This document shows, in pieces, positions 41,270 to 49,315 of a DNA stretch of 64,000 nt. The notes beneath the pieces are model-generated. The model saw only the letters and a program-made list of their open reading frames with translations. It did no database searches and was not told where the DNA came from. This DNA is from DASPHG01 sp963849605 (GTDB taxonomy: Bacteria; Actinomycetota; Thermoleophilia; Solirubrobacterales; Thermoleophilaceae). The translations under genes and the position numbers were made by a program. The DNA lies in contig CAWKHX010000015.1 in assembly GCA_963849605.1 (NCBI GenBank), positions 248,001 to 312,000 of the forward strand, given 5' to 3'. Position 1 is the first letter of the stretch. Each line of letters starts with the position of its first letter.

Positions 41270-42190
41270 CTAGAGCGCCTGCGCCGTGGCGCCGCTCGCC
41301 GCGGCGTCTTCGATGGCGCCCTTTTCGACGACGCCCTCACCCTTGTCGCCGGCGACCTCGAAGGTGCCGCCGTCGCAGACCGCCTTCAGGTTCTCGGCGG
41401 CCTCGGTCGGGCGTGCGCCCAGGGAGCGGATCGAGTGCTTGCCGGTGACGGGCATCGCGTCGCGGTACTCGAACACCGGAGCGCCCGAGTCGAGCTGGCG
41501 GGCCGTGTAGACGAGCCTGCCGACTACGTCGAGGGTCGCGCCGTTGCCGCAGAGCACGAGCGCGGACGGCTCGAGCGCGCGCATCGCGCGTGCGACGCGT
41601 TCTTGGGGCAGGCCGATCGAGAGCATCAGCACGCGGAAGCCGGCGCGCCGCAGCGCGAGCTCGAGCGCCTGGACGTGGAGCGCCTCGACGTCGAGCAGCG
41701 GGCTGGAGTCGAAGAGGAAGACGCCGTCGTCACGGGTGGCCGCCGGCACCACGCGCTTGACCGCGTGCATCCAGCCGGTCGCCCAGCGGCAGGCCATCTC
41801 GTACTCGGCCTCGCGGCCGTTGCGGTCGTGCGTGAACTCGAGCGCCGGGATCATCAGGTCCTCGACGCTGCGCTCGACGGAGCGGACGGCGAGGCTCTCC
41901 TCCATGACGCGGTCGGCGGTCATCTCGTCGAAGCGGTCGAAGGCGTCCACGAGGCGTGCGGCGGAGCTGGGGCCCTCGCCACGCTGGCGGGCGACCTGGA
42001 TCGCCGACGAGATGTTGTGCGTCTCGAGCAGCGCGCGCCGGAGTGCCTCGAGCTCCGAGAGCTCGTACTGGCGGTGGCCGCCTGCCGTGCGGCGCGGGCT
42101 CGGGTAGCCGAAGCGGCGCTCCCAACTGCGAAGAGTGTTGGGACTGACGCCGAGAAGCTCGGCAGCTGCATTGGTTCGAATACCGCTCAC
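41270..42190 (-). CDS. MerR-family regulator with CarH-like C-terminal domain lacking the cobalamin motif
   Basis: 306 residues. The MerR helix-turn-helix is at residues ~5-55 (NAAAELLGVSPNTLRSWERR, RRTAGGHRQY). A middle four-helix region and a C-terminal Rossmann-like domain (ALRRAGFRVLMLSIGLPQERV, ALVLCGNG) follow, as in the light sensors LitR/CarH. The cobalamin-binding E/D-x-H-x2-G motif is missing: the loop reads DVEALHVQALEL. It therefore probably senses something else or only dimerises. GTG 42190 is chosen because AGGAGG lies 8 nt upstream; earlier in-frame ATGs up to 42283 lack this. Confidence 0.82.
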   Translation of the reverse strand: MSGIRTNAAAELLGVSPNTLRSWERRFGYPSPRRTAGGHRQYELSELEALRRALLETHNISSAIQVARQRGEGPSSAARLVDAFDRFDEMTADRVMEESLAVRSVERSVEDLMIPALEFTHDRNGREAEYEMACRWATGWMHAVKRVVPAATRDDGVFLFDSSPLLDVEALHVQALELALRRAGFRVLMLSIGLPQERVARAMRALEPSALVLCGNGATLDVVGRLVYTARQLDSGAPVFEYRDAMPVTGKHSIRSLGARPTEAAENLKAVCDGGTFEVAGDKGEGVVEKGAIEDAAASGATAQAL

Positions 42191-42198
42191 GCGTTGGG

Positions 42199-42204
42199 CC
42201 TCCT
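42199..42204 (-). promoter_or_regulatory. Shine-Dalgarno deciding the MerR start
   Basis: AGGAGG on the minus strand, 8 nt before GTG 42190, the best ribosome-binding site in the window. Confidence 0.7.
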
Positions 42205-42284
42205 GGGGAGAAGTCTTCGCATGTTTTCCCCGCATACCGCTATTTCCGCAAGCCATGCAGGTGTTCTTGCACGAAATTGCCACT

Positions 42285-42318
42285 TAAGGCTGTGCAGAAC
42301 CCGCCCGTAAAGCTGTGC
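42285..42318. repeat. direct repeat TAARGCTGTGC, 23-bp period
   Basis: TAAGGCTGTGC (42285-42295) and TAAAGCTGTGC (42308-42318) lie between the PAS gene and the MerR gene. A related AAAGCTGTGC occurs inverted near 42930 upstream of the PAS gene. The spacing is about two helical turns, as for a regulator binding site. Confidence 0.4.
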
Positions 42319-42325
42319 GCAGGGG

Positions 42326-42832
42326 CTAAATCGACGCGCGCTCGAGGACCAGCAGCGCAGCCCTCGGCGGGCCGCAGCTGGCGATCCGCGTGCTCAGGCG
42401 AGCGGGGTTGTCGCCGGCCTGGAGGACCGGCGTCAGAGTCGCCTGAGTCACCTCACGCCCCGCCCCTGCGGCGCGCGCGACCTGACGGGCGAGCCTGTCG
42501 TCACCCTCCTCGCTCGCAAGCGCGCTCCCGACCGGCATGCCCAGGAGTCCGGGCTCCTCGCCGACGAGCGGCTCGGCCGTCTCGCTGACCGCGGAGATTC
42601 GGCCCTCGCGGGTCACGACGACGAACGCCGCGCCCGCGCCGGCGAGTGCCTTGCGGGGGGTCGTGAGCATCACTCCCATCCCGCACTTGCCGCAGACGCG
42701 GTCGAAGCCGAAAGGCACATTCTGTGCCTCCGGCTCCGCCGCGGTGGCGGCGCAGCGGGTACAGAATCTCGTCCGCTCGACACGCGGGGGCAGCGTGGCG
42801 CGAACTGCCGCTGTCTGTGCGATCGCCGTCAC
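42326..42832 (-). CDS. zinc-ribbon plus PAS-like protein
   Basis: 168 residues. Two Cys pairs, FCTRCAA and CGKCGMG, ~25 residues apart form a probable zinc ribbon (residues ~22-55). A PAS-like segment follows (AAFVVVTREGRISAVSETAE, then PLVGEEPGLLGMPV), with a C-terminal strand that may complete it. No output domain is present, so it may act by protein contact, perhaps with the MerR regulator encoded next on the same strand. GTG start; there is no clear Shine-Dalgarno. Function unknown. Confidence 0.68.
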   Translation of the reverse strand: MTAIAQTAAVRATLPPRVERTRFCTRCAATAAEPEAQNVPFGFDRVCGKCGMGVMLTTPRKALAGAGAAFVVVTREGRISAVSETAEPLVGEEPGLLGMPVGSALASEEGDDRLARQVARAAGAGREVTQATLTPVLQAGDNPARLSTRIASCGPPRAALLVLERASI

Positions 42833-43068
42833 GAGAGCGATGAAACCACCGGGCGGGGCCGGCCGTCCGCCGGGGGTCAGGAATGCAACGGATTGCGAGC
42901 GCCAACCTCCCGCCGAAAAGTTGGGGGCACAGCTTTCTCACAGGTTTCGCGTTGGACGCGCGCGGCACCGCCGCGCGTACATCTGGTTGAGTGCTGGTCT
43001 GAAATCTGAGACGTGATGTCGAAGTTGAAGATCAACACGCGGGGCTGGATGCCCCGGCGGAGGTAACC
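42833..43068. other. 236-bp divergent intergenic region (PAS gene / fumC)
   Basis: It holds an inverted copy of the AAAGCTGTGC element near 42930, an 8-bp hairpin CGCGCGGC-ACC-GCCGCGCG (42959-42977) and the fumC ribosome-binding site. I see no ORF or RNA gene. Confidence 0.5.
43059..43063 (+). promoter_or_regulatory. fumC Shine-Dalgarno
   Basis: GGAGG, 5 nt before GTG 43069, supports that start. Confidence 0.65.
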
Positions 43069-44388
43069 GTGAATCTGTGGGGCGGCGAGACGAGCAAGGC
43101 CGTAGAGAACTTCCCGGTGTCCGGCGAGACGGTCCCGGTCCCCGTCGTCCGCTGGCTCGGGCGGATCAAGGCGGCTGCCGCGCGCAGCAACGCCGAGCTC
43201 GGCCTGCTGGACGGCGACCTGGCCGCGCGGATCGCCGCGGCGGGCGACGCCATCGCCGAGGGGCAGCACGACGACCAGTTCCCGATCGACGTCTTCCAGA
43301 CAGGCTCCGGGACGTCGTCGAACATGAACGCGAACGAGGTCATCGCCGCCCTCGCGGGCGAGGGCGTTCACCCGAACGACCACGTGAACATGGGACAGTC
43401 GTCGAACGACGTGTTTCCGTCGGCGGTGCACCTGGCGGCGCTCGGCGAGGTCACGGACAAGCTGCTGCCGGCCCTGTCGGCTCTCTCAGACTCTCTCGCT
43501 TCCAAGGCTTCCTCGTTCAGCGACATCGTCAAGGCGGGCCGGACACATCTGATGGACGCCGTGCCTGTGACGTTGGGACAAGAGTTCGCGGGATACGCGG
43601 CGCAAATGAGGCTGGGTCGAGAACGGGTGGAGTCCGCTCTGCCGCATGTAGCCCAGATTCCCCTCGGTGGCACCGCCACCGGCACCGGTCTGAACACGCA
43701 TCCCGAGTTCGCCGCGCGCGTCCGCGCGCTTTTGTCCGAGGCGACCGGGCTCGACGTCTCGGCGCCGGCCGACCCGTTCGAGGCACAGGGCAACCGCGAC
43801 GCGCTCGTCGAGCTGTCGGGCGCGATGAAGGTGGTCGCCGTATCGCTTACGAAAATCGCGAACGACCTCGCGTGGATGGGCTCCGGCCCGCGCACCGGAC
43901 TGGGCGAGCTGCTCCTGCCCGAACTGCAGAAGGGCTCCTCGATCATGCCCGGCAAGGTCAACCCGGTGATCCCCGAGGTCGTGCTTCAGGTCGCCGCGCA
44001 GGTGATCGGCAACGACACCGCGATCACGATCGCCGGCACGCAGGGCAACTTCGAGCTGAACGTCCGCATCCCGCTGATCGCGCGCAACCTGCTCGACCAG
44101 GTCAAGCTCCTGACCGCCGCGGCGACGCTGCTGCGCGAGAAGTGCGTGGAGGGCATCGAGGCGAACGAGGAGGCGACGCTCCGGCACGCCGAGTCGACGC
44201 CGGCGATCGCGACCGCGCTCAACCCGTATATCGGCTACGACAAGGCGACCGAGATCGTCAACGAGGCGGTCGCCTCCAAGCGCACGATCCGCGAGGTCGC
44301 GCGTGAGAAGGGCGTGGACGACGAGACGCTGGACAAGGCCCTGGACCTGACTGCGATGGCCAGGCCGCACGACACAGCACGCACGTAA
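43069..44388 (+). CDS. fumC: class II fumarate hydratase
   Basis: 439 residues, slightly short of the usual ~460. QTGSGTSSNMNANEVIA, the active-site block VNMGQSSNDVFPSAVH, GRTHLMDAVPVTLGQEF and the superfamily signature GSSIMPGKVNPVIPE (with the catalytic Ser) are intact. It interconverts fumarate and malate in the citric acid cycle. The class II aspartase is related, but the GTGLNTHPEF and NPYIGYDKA blocks suit fumarase. Monocistronic, with its own Shine-Dalgarno. Confidence 0.93.
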   Translation: MNLWGGETSKAVENFPVSGETVPVPVVRWLGRIKAAAARSNAELGLLDGDLAARIAAAGDAIAEGQHDDQFPIDVFQTGSGTSSNMNANEVIAALAGEGVHPNDHVNMGQSSNDVFPSAVHLAALGEVTDKLLPALSALSDSLASKASSFSDIVKAGRTHLMDAVPVTLGQEFAGYAAQMRLGRERVESALPHVAQIPLGGTATGTGLNTHPEFAARVRALLSEATGLDVSAPADPFEAQGNRDALVELSGAMKVVAVSLTKIANDLAWMGSGPRTGLGELLLPELQKGSSIMPGKVNPVIPEVVLQVAAQVIGNDTAITIAGTQGNFELNVRIPLIARNLLDQVKLLTAAATLLREKCVEGIEANEEATLRHAESTPAIATALNPYIGYDKATEIVNEAVASKRTIREVAREKGVDDETLDKALDLTAMARPHDTART

Positions 44389-44444
44389 CCCTCCCGTAGC
44401 GCAACCCGGGGGGCCACCCCGGCCGTTCCACCCTTACCCGCCAT

Positions 44445-45353
44445 ATGCGCGGCTGGGAGCGGAACGATGTCGAGGAGGCGGTCGCGGAGCTGGCCGAGAG
44501 GCAGCACGGCAAGGTGTCTCGGCGTCAGCTACTCACGCTCGGGCTTGGCGAGGACGCGATCGACTATCGGATCGCGAAAGGGTGGCTGCGCCCGGACTAC
44601 CGAGCCGTGTACTCGCTTGGGCACCGCCCGCACTGTCGCGAAGGGCGCTGGATGGCCGCCGTGCTCTACGGCGGCGACGGTGCCGTGCTCAGCCACTGGT
44701 CGGCCGCCACGCTATGGCGCATGCGAAGCGGCACTGGCCCGCGCACGCACGTGACGACGCCGCGCAAGCGCCGGCGGACCCCGACCGTCACGTTTCACTG
44801 CGCGCAGCTGCCGGCTGACGAGGTCACGACGGAGCAGGCGATCCCAACGACCACGTCGGCGAGGACGCTGCTCGACCTCGCGCCCCTACTACCCAGCCCA
44901 GTCCTAGCGCGGATGGTCGAAGCGGCGCCCAACCGGGGCGAACACCTGGCGACGCTGCTGGAGCGTTACCCGCGCAAGCGCGGCGTTCCGAAGTTGAGGG
45001 CGATCGTGGCGCAGGCACAACCCATGACCCGCAGCGATCTGGAGGCCATGGTCCTCGACGCGATGGAGCGCGCGGAACTGTCGCAACCGCAGGTGAATGT
45101 CGTCGTCGAGGGCTACGAGGTCGACTTCGTGTGGAGGGAACACCAGGTCATAGCGGAACTCGACACGTACGTGACCCACGGATCCCCGGCAGCATTCGAG
45201 CGTGATCGCGAGCGTGATAGGAAGCTGACGCTGGCCGGGTGGAGGGTGATTCGGATGACCGGCGAGGACGGCATCGTCGACCTCAAGCGCCTTCTCGACG
45301 CCAGCGCAGCACGTTCACCACGCCGTCGCGCGTCGGCGGCGTGGTCAGGATGA
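44445..45353 (+). CDS. AbiEi-type winged-helix plus DUF559 endonuclease-like protein
   Basis: 302 residues. Residues ~5-60 resemble the AbiEi antitoxin N-terminal winged helix (ELAERQHGKVSRRQLLTLGL, YRAVYSLGH). The middle resembles the AbiEi C-terminal region, and residues ~225-285 are DUF559-like, a Vsr/restriction-like fold (YEVDFVWREHQVIAELD, FERDRERDRKLTLAGWRVI). There is no AbiEii toxin gene next to it, so this is an orphan of a widespread actinobacterial family, perhaps a nuclease or regulator. The 3' end overlaps the convergent gene by 71 nt. Confidence 0.75.
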   Translation: MRGWERNDVEEAVAELAERQHGKVSRRQLLTLGLGEDAIDYRIAKGWLRPDYRAVYSLGHRPHCREGRWMAAVLYGGDGAVLSHWSAATLWRMRSGTGPRTHVTTPRKRRRTPTVTFHCAQLPADEVTTEQAIPTTTSARTLLDLAPLLPSPVLARMVEAAPNRGEHLATLLERYPRKRGVPKLRAIVAQAQPMTRSDLEAMVLDAMERAELSQPQVNVVVEGYEVDFVWREHQVIAELDTYVTHGSPAAFERDRERDRKLTLAGWRVIRMTGEDGIVDLKRLLDASAARSPRRRASAAWSG

Positions 45354-45936
45354 GGTCGCCGTCCACCCAGGACACGGCCCGCACGAGGTCCTTGCCGACG
45401 AACGATGCGCGCGTGGCAAGGGAAACGTGATGAACGACCTCTTCGCCAGCCCGCAATTCCCACGTGCCGGAATACGCGAGCGCATCGGAGAAGCCGTCGG
45501 CGCCGGCGAGGAACGCCGACATGAATCCGTCTTCCGAATAGATCAAACGACCCACGGCATCGCCGCGCGCACTCCACTCGACCAGCTGCCACGCGCCGAC
45601 CAGCCCTCGCGCCGAGGTGGCGTCGGGGAACTCCTCGATGCGCGCGAGCAGGCCGTCATCCCATGTGTAGAGGTGCACCAACTGGTCCATCTCCGCGATT
45701 ACGCGCTGCGCGTCCAAACGATCCACCGCCTGCGCGACCACCGGTGACGGCCCCACCAGCGCGAGCCGATCGCGAAAACGGTCGATAACGGCAGCCCTGC
45801 CGAAGATCGTGTCCCGCTCGAGCAGGCCCGCGCGCTCGACCAGCACGACGTCGTCGCGCGCGAACTCGCCGATTGCGTCCGGCCCGCCGACGTTCCAGGC
45901 GTTCAGGAGCTCGCGAGTCCGCTCGACCAGATCCAC
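45283..45936 (-). CDS. SnoaL-like plus lipocalin-like domain protein
   Basis: 217 residues. The N-terminal ~110 look like a SnoaL/NTF2 fold (RTRELLNAWNVGGPDAIGEF, IFGRAAVIDRFRDRL, EMDQLVHLYTWDDG). The C-terminal ~100 resemble lipocalin-like domains (GLVGAWQLVEWSARGDAVGR, LIYSEDGFMSAFL, WVDGDLILTTPP). Such proteins bind or isomerise small hydrophobic ligands; no catalytic residues can be named. GTG 45936 is chosen because TATGCT lies exactly 6 nt upstream; the longer ORF to 46290 crosses a terminator. Confidence 0.72.
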   Translation of the reverse strand: MDLVERTRELLNAWNVGGPDAIGEFARDDVVLVERAGLLERDTIFGRAAVIDRFRDRLALVGPSPVVAQAVDRLDAQRVIAEMDQLVHLYTWDDGLLARIEEFPDATSARGLVGAWQLVEWSARGDAVGRLIYSEDGFMSAFLAGADGFSDALAYSGTWELRAGEEVVHHVSLATRASFVGKDLVRAVSWVDGDLILTTPPTRDGVVNVLRWRREGA

Positions 45937-45942
45937 GGAACG

Positions 45943-45948
45943 AGCATA
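45943..45948 (-). promoter_or_regulatory. -10 box, leaderless SnoaL-like gene
   Basis: TATGCT on the minus strand, 6 nt before GTG 45936. Its first base is the last base of the T tract of the upstream terminator. Confidence 0.5.
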
Positions 45949-46011
45949 AAAAAAGGCCGGCCGCGGTGACCGAGATCGGGAGGAACAGGGATCTCGACCC
46001 TCGCGGCCGGC
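45948..46011 (-). terminator. Rho-independent terminator of the ALS-ALDH operon
   Basis: Stem GCCGGCCGCG (45956-45965 with 46002-46011), an inner stem CGAGATC/GATCTCG (45971-45977 with 45990-45996), then seven T residues on the minus strand (45954-45948). It is the only hairpin in the window with a proper T tract. Confidence 0.75.
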
Positions 46012-46089
46012 ACAGGCCAGAAAAAGCCTGAGGCAGGGGGGTTGCCTACTCACATTGTCGGGCATCGCGGAGCCGATCTTTAGCCCCCT

Positions 46090-46114
46090 ACCGGTTGAAT
46101 TTGCGTCAACCGGT
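46090..46114. other. 9-bp inverted repeat after the aldehyde dehydrogenase gene
   Basis: ACCGGTTGA (46090-46098), 7-nt loop, exact reverse complement (46106-46114), 13 nt past the stop. No T tract; possibly an mRNA 3'-end stabilising hairpin. Confidence 0.45.
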
Positions 46115-46127
46115 CGGTTGACCCCGG

Positions 46128-47582
46128 TTACAGGTTGGTGGCCACGTATTTGGTCTCGAGGTACTCCTCGATGCCCTCGTAGCCGCCCTCGCGGCCGAAA
46201 CCCGACTGCTTGATGCCGCCGAACGGGGCCGCTGGGTTCGAGACCATCCCCTGGTTGAGCCCGACCATGCCGTACTCGAGCGCCTCGCACACCCGCAGGG
46301 CGCGCTTCACGTCACGCGTGTACACGTAGGCGACGAGGCCGTACTCGGTGTCGTTCGCCGCCGCGATCGCCTCCTCCTCGGAGTCGAACGACTTCACGGG
46401 CGCCACCGGGCCGAAGATCTCCTCCTTCAGGAGCTTCGCGTCGTTCGGAACGTCGGCAAGCACGGTCGGCTCGTAGAAGTAGCCCTGCCCCTCCCGAGCC
46501 GAGCCGCCGACGACGACCTTCGCGCCCTTGCTCTGCGCGTCGTCGACCAGCTCCTGGACCTTCGCCCGCTGATCCCCGTCGATGAGCGGCCCGACGTCCA
46601 CGCCCGCCTCGGTCCCGCGCCCGAGCTTGAGGCTCGACATGCGCTCCGCGAGCTTCTCGGCGAACGGTTCGGCGAGCGACCCCGCGACGTGGAAGCGGTT
46701 CGCCGCCGTGCACGCCTCGCCGATGTTGCGCATCTTCGCGATCATCGCTCCCTCGACCACGTCGTCGAGGTCGGCGTCGTCGAACACGAGGAACGGCGCG
46801 TTGCCGCCGAGCTCCATCGACAGGCGTAGAAGCTGGTGGGAGGCCTGCTCCATCAGCTTCTTGCCGACTTCGGTCGAACCGGTGAACGACAGCTTCCGCA
46901 GCCGCGGGTCCTTGATCAGCGGCTCCATCACCGACCCCGACGACGAGCTCGTCACGACGTTCAGCACACCGGGCGGAAGCCCGGCGTTCGCGAGGATCTC
47001 GGCGAGCGCGAGCATCGAGAGCGGCGTCTGCTTCGCCGGCTTCACGACCATCGTGCAGCCGGCCGCGACGGCGGGGCCGATCTTGCGCGTCCCCATGGCC
47101 AGCGGGAAGTTCCACGGCGTGATCATCAGGCTGGGGCCGACCGGCTGCTTCATCGTCAGGAGCCGTCCCTGGCCGTTCGGGGCGACGGCGTAACGGCCGT
47201 CGATCCGCACCGCCTCCTCGGCGAACCAGCGCAGGAACTCCGACCCGTAGATGATCTCGGCCTTCGACTCGGCGAGCGACTTGCCCATCTCGAGGGTCAT
47301 CAGCAGCGCGAGCTCGTCCGCGCGCTCGGTGATCTCCTCCCACGCGCGGCGCAGGATCTCCCCGCGCTCGCGCGGCGGCGTCCGCTGCCACTCCTTCTGC
47401 GTGTCCACGGCGGCGTCGAGAGCCTTCATCGCGTCGTCGGGCGACGCGTCGGCGACCTCCGTCAGCGTCTCCTGGGTCGCCGGGTCCTCGACCGGCAGCG
47501 TGCCCTCGCTGCCGTCGACCCAGTCGCCGCCGATCAAAAGCTTCTTCGGAACCTTGTCGAGTACCGCGCTCTCGTCGCTCAT
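46128..47582 (-). CDS. aldehyde dehydrogenase (succinate-semialdehyde-dehydrogenase-like)
   Basis: 484 residues, full length. ITPWNFPLAMGTRKIGPAVA, FTGSTEVGKKLM (cofactor loop), MELGGNAPFLVFDDAD (general base Glu), GEACTAANRF (catalytic Cys), and KEEIFGPVAP with PFGGIKQSGFGREGG are in order. The FTGSTEVGK loop suits the GabD-like group, which oxidises succinate semialdehyde or other short aldehydes. The ATG overlaps the stop of the upstream TPP enzyme (ATGA), so the two are coupled and their substrates are probably linked. A terminator follows. Confidence 0.88.
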   Translation of the reverse strand: MSDESAVLDKVPKKLLIGGDWVDGSEGTLPVEDPATQETLTEVADASPDDAMKALDAAVDTQKEWQRTPPRERGEILRRAWEEITERADELALLMTLEMGKSLAESKAEIIYGSEFLRWFAEEAVRIDGRYAVAPNGQGRLLTMKQPVGPSLMITPWNFPLAMGTRKIGPAVAAGCTMVVKPAKQTPLSMLALAEILANAGLPPGVLNVVTSSSSGSVMEPLIKDPRLRKLSFTGSTEVGKKLMEQASHQLLRLSMELGGNAPFLVFDDADLDDVVEGAMIAKMRNIGEACTAANRFHVAGSLAEPFAEKLAERMSSLKLGRGTEAGVDVGPLIDGDQRAKVQELVDDAQSKGAKVVVGGSAREGQGYFYEPTVLADVPNDAKLLKEEIFGPVAPVKSFDSEEEAIAAANDTEYGLVAYVYTRDVKRALRVCEALEYGMVGLNQGMVSNPAAPFGGIKQSGFGREGGYEGIEEYLETKYVATNL

Positions 47583-49222
47583 GTCGCCACCGTTTCGGTA
47601 CCCAGCTCGCGGTCGATCGCAACGTCGAGCGAGTAGTCGACCGGAACCACGATCACCGACGGGAGGTCGAGCTCGAGGGCGTGGTTCAGGCGCGTGGGGA
47701 AGTCGTCGACGGACTCGCACCGCCAGGCCGGCAGCCCGAACGACTCGGCGAGCCCGACGAAGTCCGGGTTTGTGAAGTCGGTGCCGAAGTGGCGGCCGAA
47801 CTTCTTGTCCTGCTTCCACACGATCGAGCCGTACTGGCCGTTCTCCCAGACGATGTTCACAAACGGGGTCCCCAGCCGCTTGGCTGTCTCGAGCTCCTGG
47901 AAGTTCATGAGGAAGCCGCCGTCGCCGTTCACCGTCACGACGTGGCGATTCGGGTGCACGCACTTCGCCGCGATCGCGGCGGGGACGGCGAACCCCATCC
48001 CGGCGAGCCCGTTCGCGATCAGCACGGTGTTCGGCTCGTAGGCGGGGAACATCCGGCCGATCCACAGCTTGTGGAGGCCGACGTCCGAGACGACGATGTC
48101 CTCGCGCCCGAGCGCCTTGCGCATCTCGTAGAGGATGCGCGGCGGGTGCATCGGGAACTGGTCGTCGTCCTTCGCCGCCTCGAAGCGGCCTCGGACGACC
48201 TCGCGCAGCCGGCTCGAGCCGCCCGGGTGCGGAACGTGCCGGCACTCCTCCGAGAGGCGGGTGAGGATGTGGTAGATGTCGCCGACGAGCTCGACCTCGG
48301 GCAGGAAGTACTCGTCGATCTCGGCCGGCAGCGAGTCGATGCAGATGATCGTCTTGTCGCGGCCCGGGTTCCAGTGCTTGGGCGCGTGCTCGACGAGGTC
48401 GTAGCCGATCGCGAGCACGACGTCGGCCTCGTCGAAGCCGGCCATCCTGTAGTCGCCAGACTGAAGGCCGACGGAGCCGAGGCCGTGCGGGTCCTCGGGC
48501 GACAGGAGCCCCTTGCCCATGAACGTCTCCGCGACCGAGATGCCGGTCGCCCTGCAGAACTCGCGCAGGGCCGGTGCCGCACCGGCGCGCACCACGCCGT
48601 TGCCCGCGAGCGCGACGGGATTGAGCGCGCCCCGGATCAGGTCCGCCGCCTTGAGCAGCTCGCGCGCCGCCGGCTCGGGTTGCACGGGTGTCCGTCGCGG
48701 CAGTGGCTCGGCGTCGAGCTCGGCGGCCATCACGTCCTCGGGCAGCTCGATGTGGGTCGCGCCCGGCTTCTCGGACTCCGCCGTCTTGAACGCCTTGCGC
48801 ACCACCTCGGGGATGATGTTCTCGTCCGCCAGGCGCGCGTTCCACTTCGTGATCGGCCGCATGACGCGCAGCAGGTCGACGTACTGGTGTGACTCCTTGT
48901 GCATGCGCTCGAGGTCGCCCTGCCCGGTGAGGGCGACGAGCGGTGCACGATCGAGGTACGCGTCGGCCACCGCAGTGACCAGGTTGAGGGCGCCGGGCCC
49001 GAGGGTGCCCAGGCAGACACCGGCCCGACCGGTCAGGCGGCCGTAGACGTCCGCCATGTAGGCGCCGCCCTGTTCGTGGCGCACCGGCACGAACTCGACC
49101 GACGAATCCTCCAGCGACTCGTTCAAATCGAGCGTCTCCTCGCCCGGAATCCCGAAGACGTGCGTGACGCCCTCGGCCTCGAGGCACTCGACGAAGACGT
49201 CAGAAGCCTTGCGTTTGGACAT
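47579..49222 (-). CDS. acetolactate-synthase-like ThDP-dependent enzyme
   Basis: 547 residues. The PYR domain has VFGIPGEETLDLNESL with the catalytic Glu in VPVRHEQGGAYMADVYGRLT; the PP domain has VNGDGGFLMNFQELETA and an NGQYGSI ThDP/Mg site. The lineage looks like catabolic AlsS-type acetolactate synthases, which need no regulatory subunit; none is encoded here. No acetolactate decarboxylase is adjacent. Coupling to an aldehyde dehydrogenase suggests that a 2-oxo acid may be decarboxylated and the product oxidised; this is inference. ATG start with TAAGTT 8 nt upstream. Confidence 0.85.
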   Translation of the reverse strand: MSKRKASDVFVECLEAEGVTHVFGIPGEETLDLNESLEDSSVEFVPVRHEQGGAYMADVYGRLTGRAGVCLGTLGPGALNLVTAVADAYLDRAPLVALTGQGDLERMHKESHQYVDLLRVMRPITKWNARLADENIIPEVVRKAFKTAESEKPGATHIELPEDVMAAELDAEPLPRRTPVQPEPAARELLKAADLIRGALNPVALAGNGVVRAGAAPALREFCRATGISVAETFMGKGLLSPEDPHGLGSVGLQSGDYRMAGFDEADVVLAIGYDLVEHAPKHWNPGRDKTIICIDSLPAEIDEYFLPEVELVGDIYHILTRLSEECRHVPHPGGSSRLREVVRGRFEAAKDDDQFPMHPPRILYEMRKALGREDIVVSDVGLHKLWIGRMFPAYEPNTVLIANGLAGMGFAVPAAIAAKCVHPNRHVVTVNGDGGFLMNFQELETAKRLGTPFVNIVWENGQYGSIVWKQDKKFGRHFGTDFTNPDFVGLAESFGLPAWRCESVDDFPTRLNHALELDLPSVIVVPVDYSLDVAIDRELGTETVAT

Positions 49223-49230
49223 CTATCCGC

Positions 49231-49236
49231 AACTTA
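49231..49236 (-). promoter_or_regulatory. -10 box of the ALS-ALDH operon
   Basis: TAAGTT on the minus strand, 8 nt before ATG 49222. A 7-bp inverted repeat GAGGGCT/AGCCCTC (49278-49284 with 49301-49307) lies further upstream in the divergent gap. Confidence 0.4.
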
Positions 49237-49315
49237 CCCTGCTCAAAGGTTCTCCGAGGGTTGCCGATAGGTTCCATGAGGGCTACCCACTCCCGGCCGG
49301 AGCCCTCTACCTCCC

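Noticed and set aside
41270..42190. B12-dependent light sensor (CarH/LitR)
   Set aside because: The cobalamin-ligand motif is not present in the C-terminal domain.
42833..43068. tRNA or small RNA gene in the largest gap
   Set aside because: No cloverleaf, GTTCGA loop or terminator pattern; only a short hairpin and repeat elements.
45937..46290. N-terminal extension of the SnoaL-like protein
   Set aside because: It would read through a strong terminator and the end of the ALDH gene; the extension has no family similarity.
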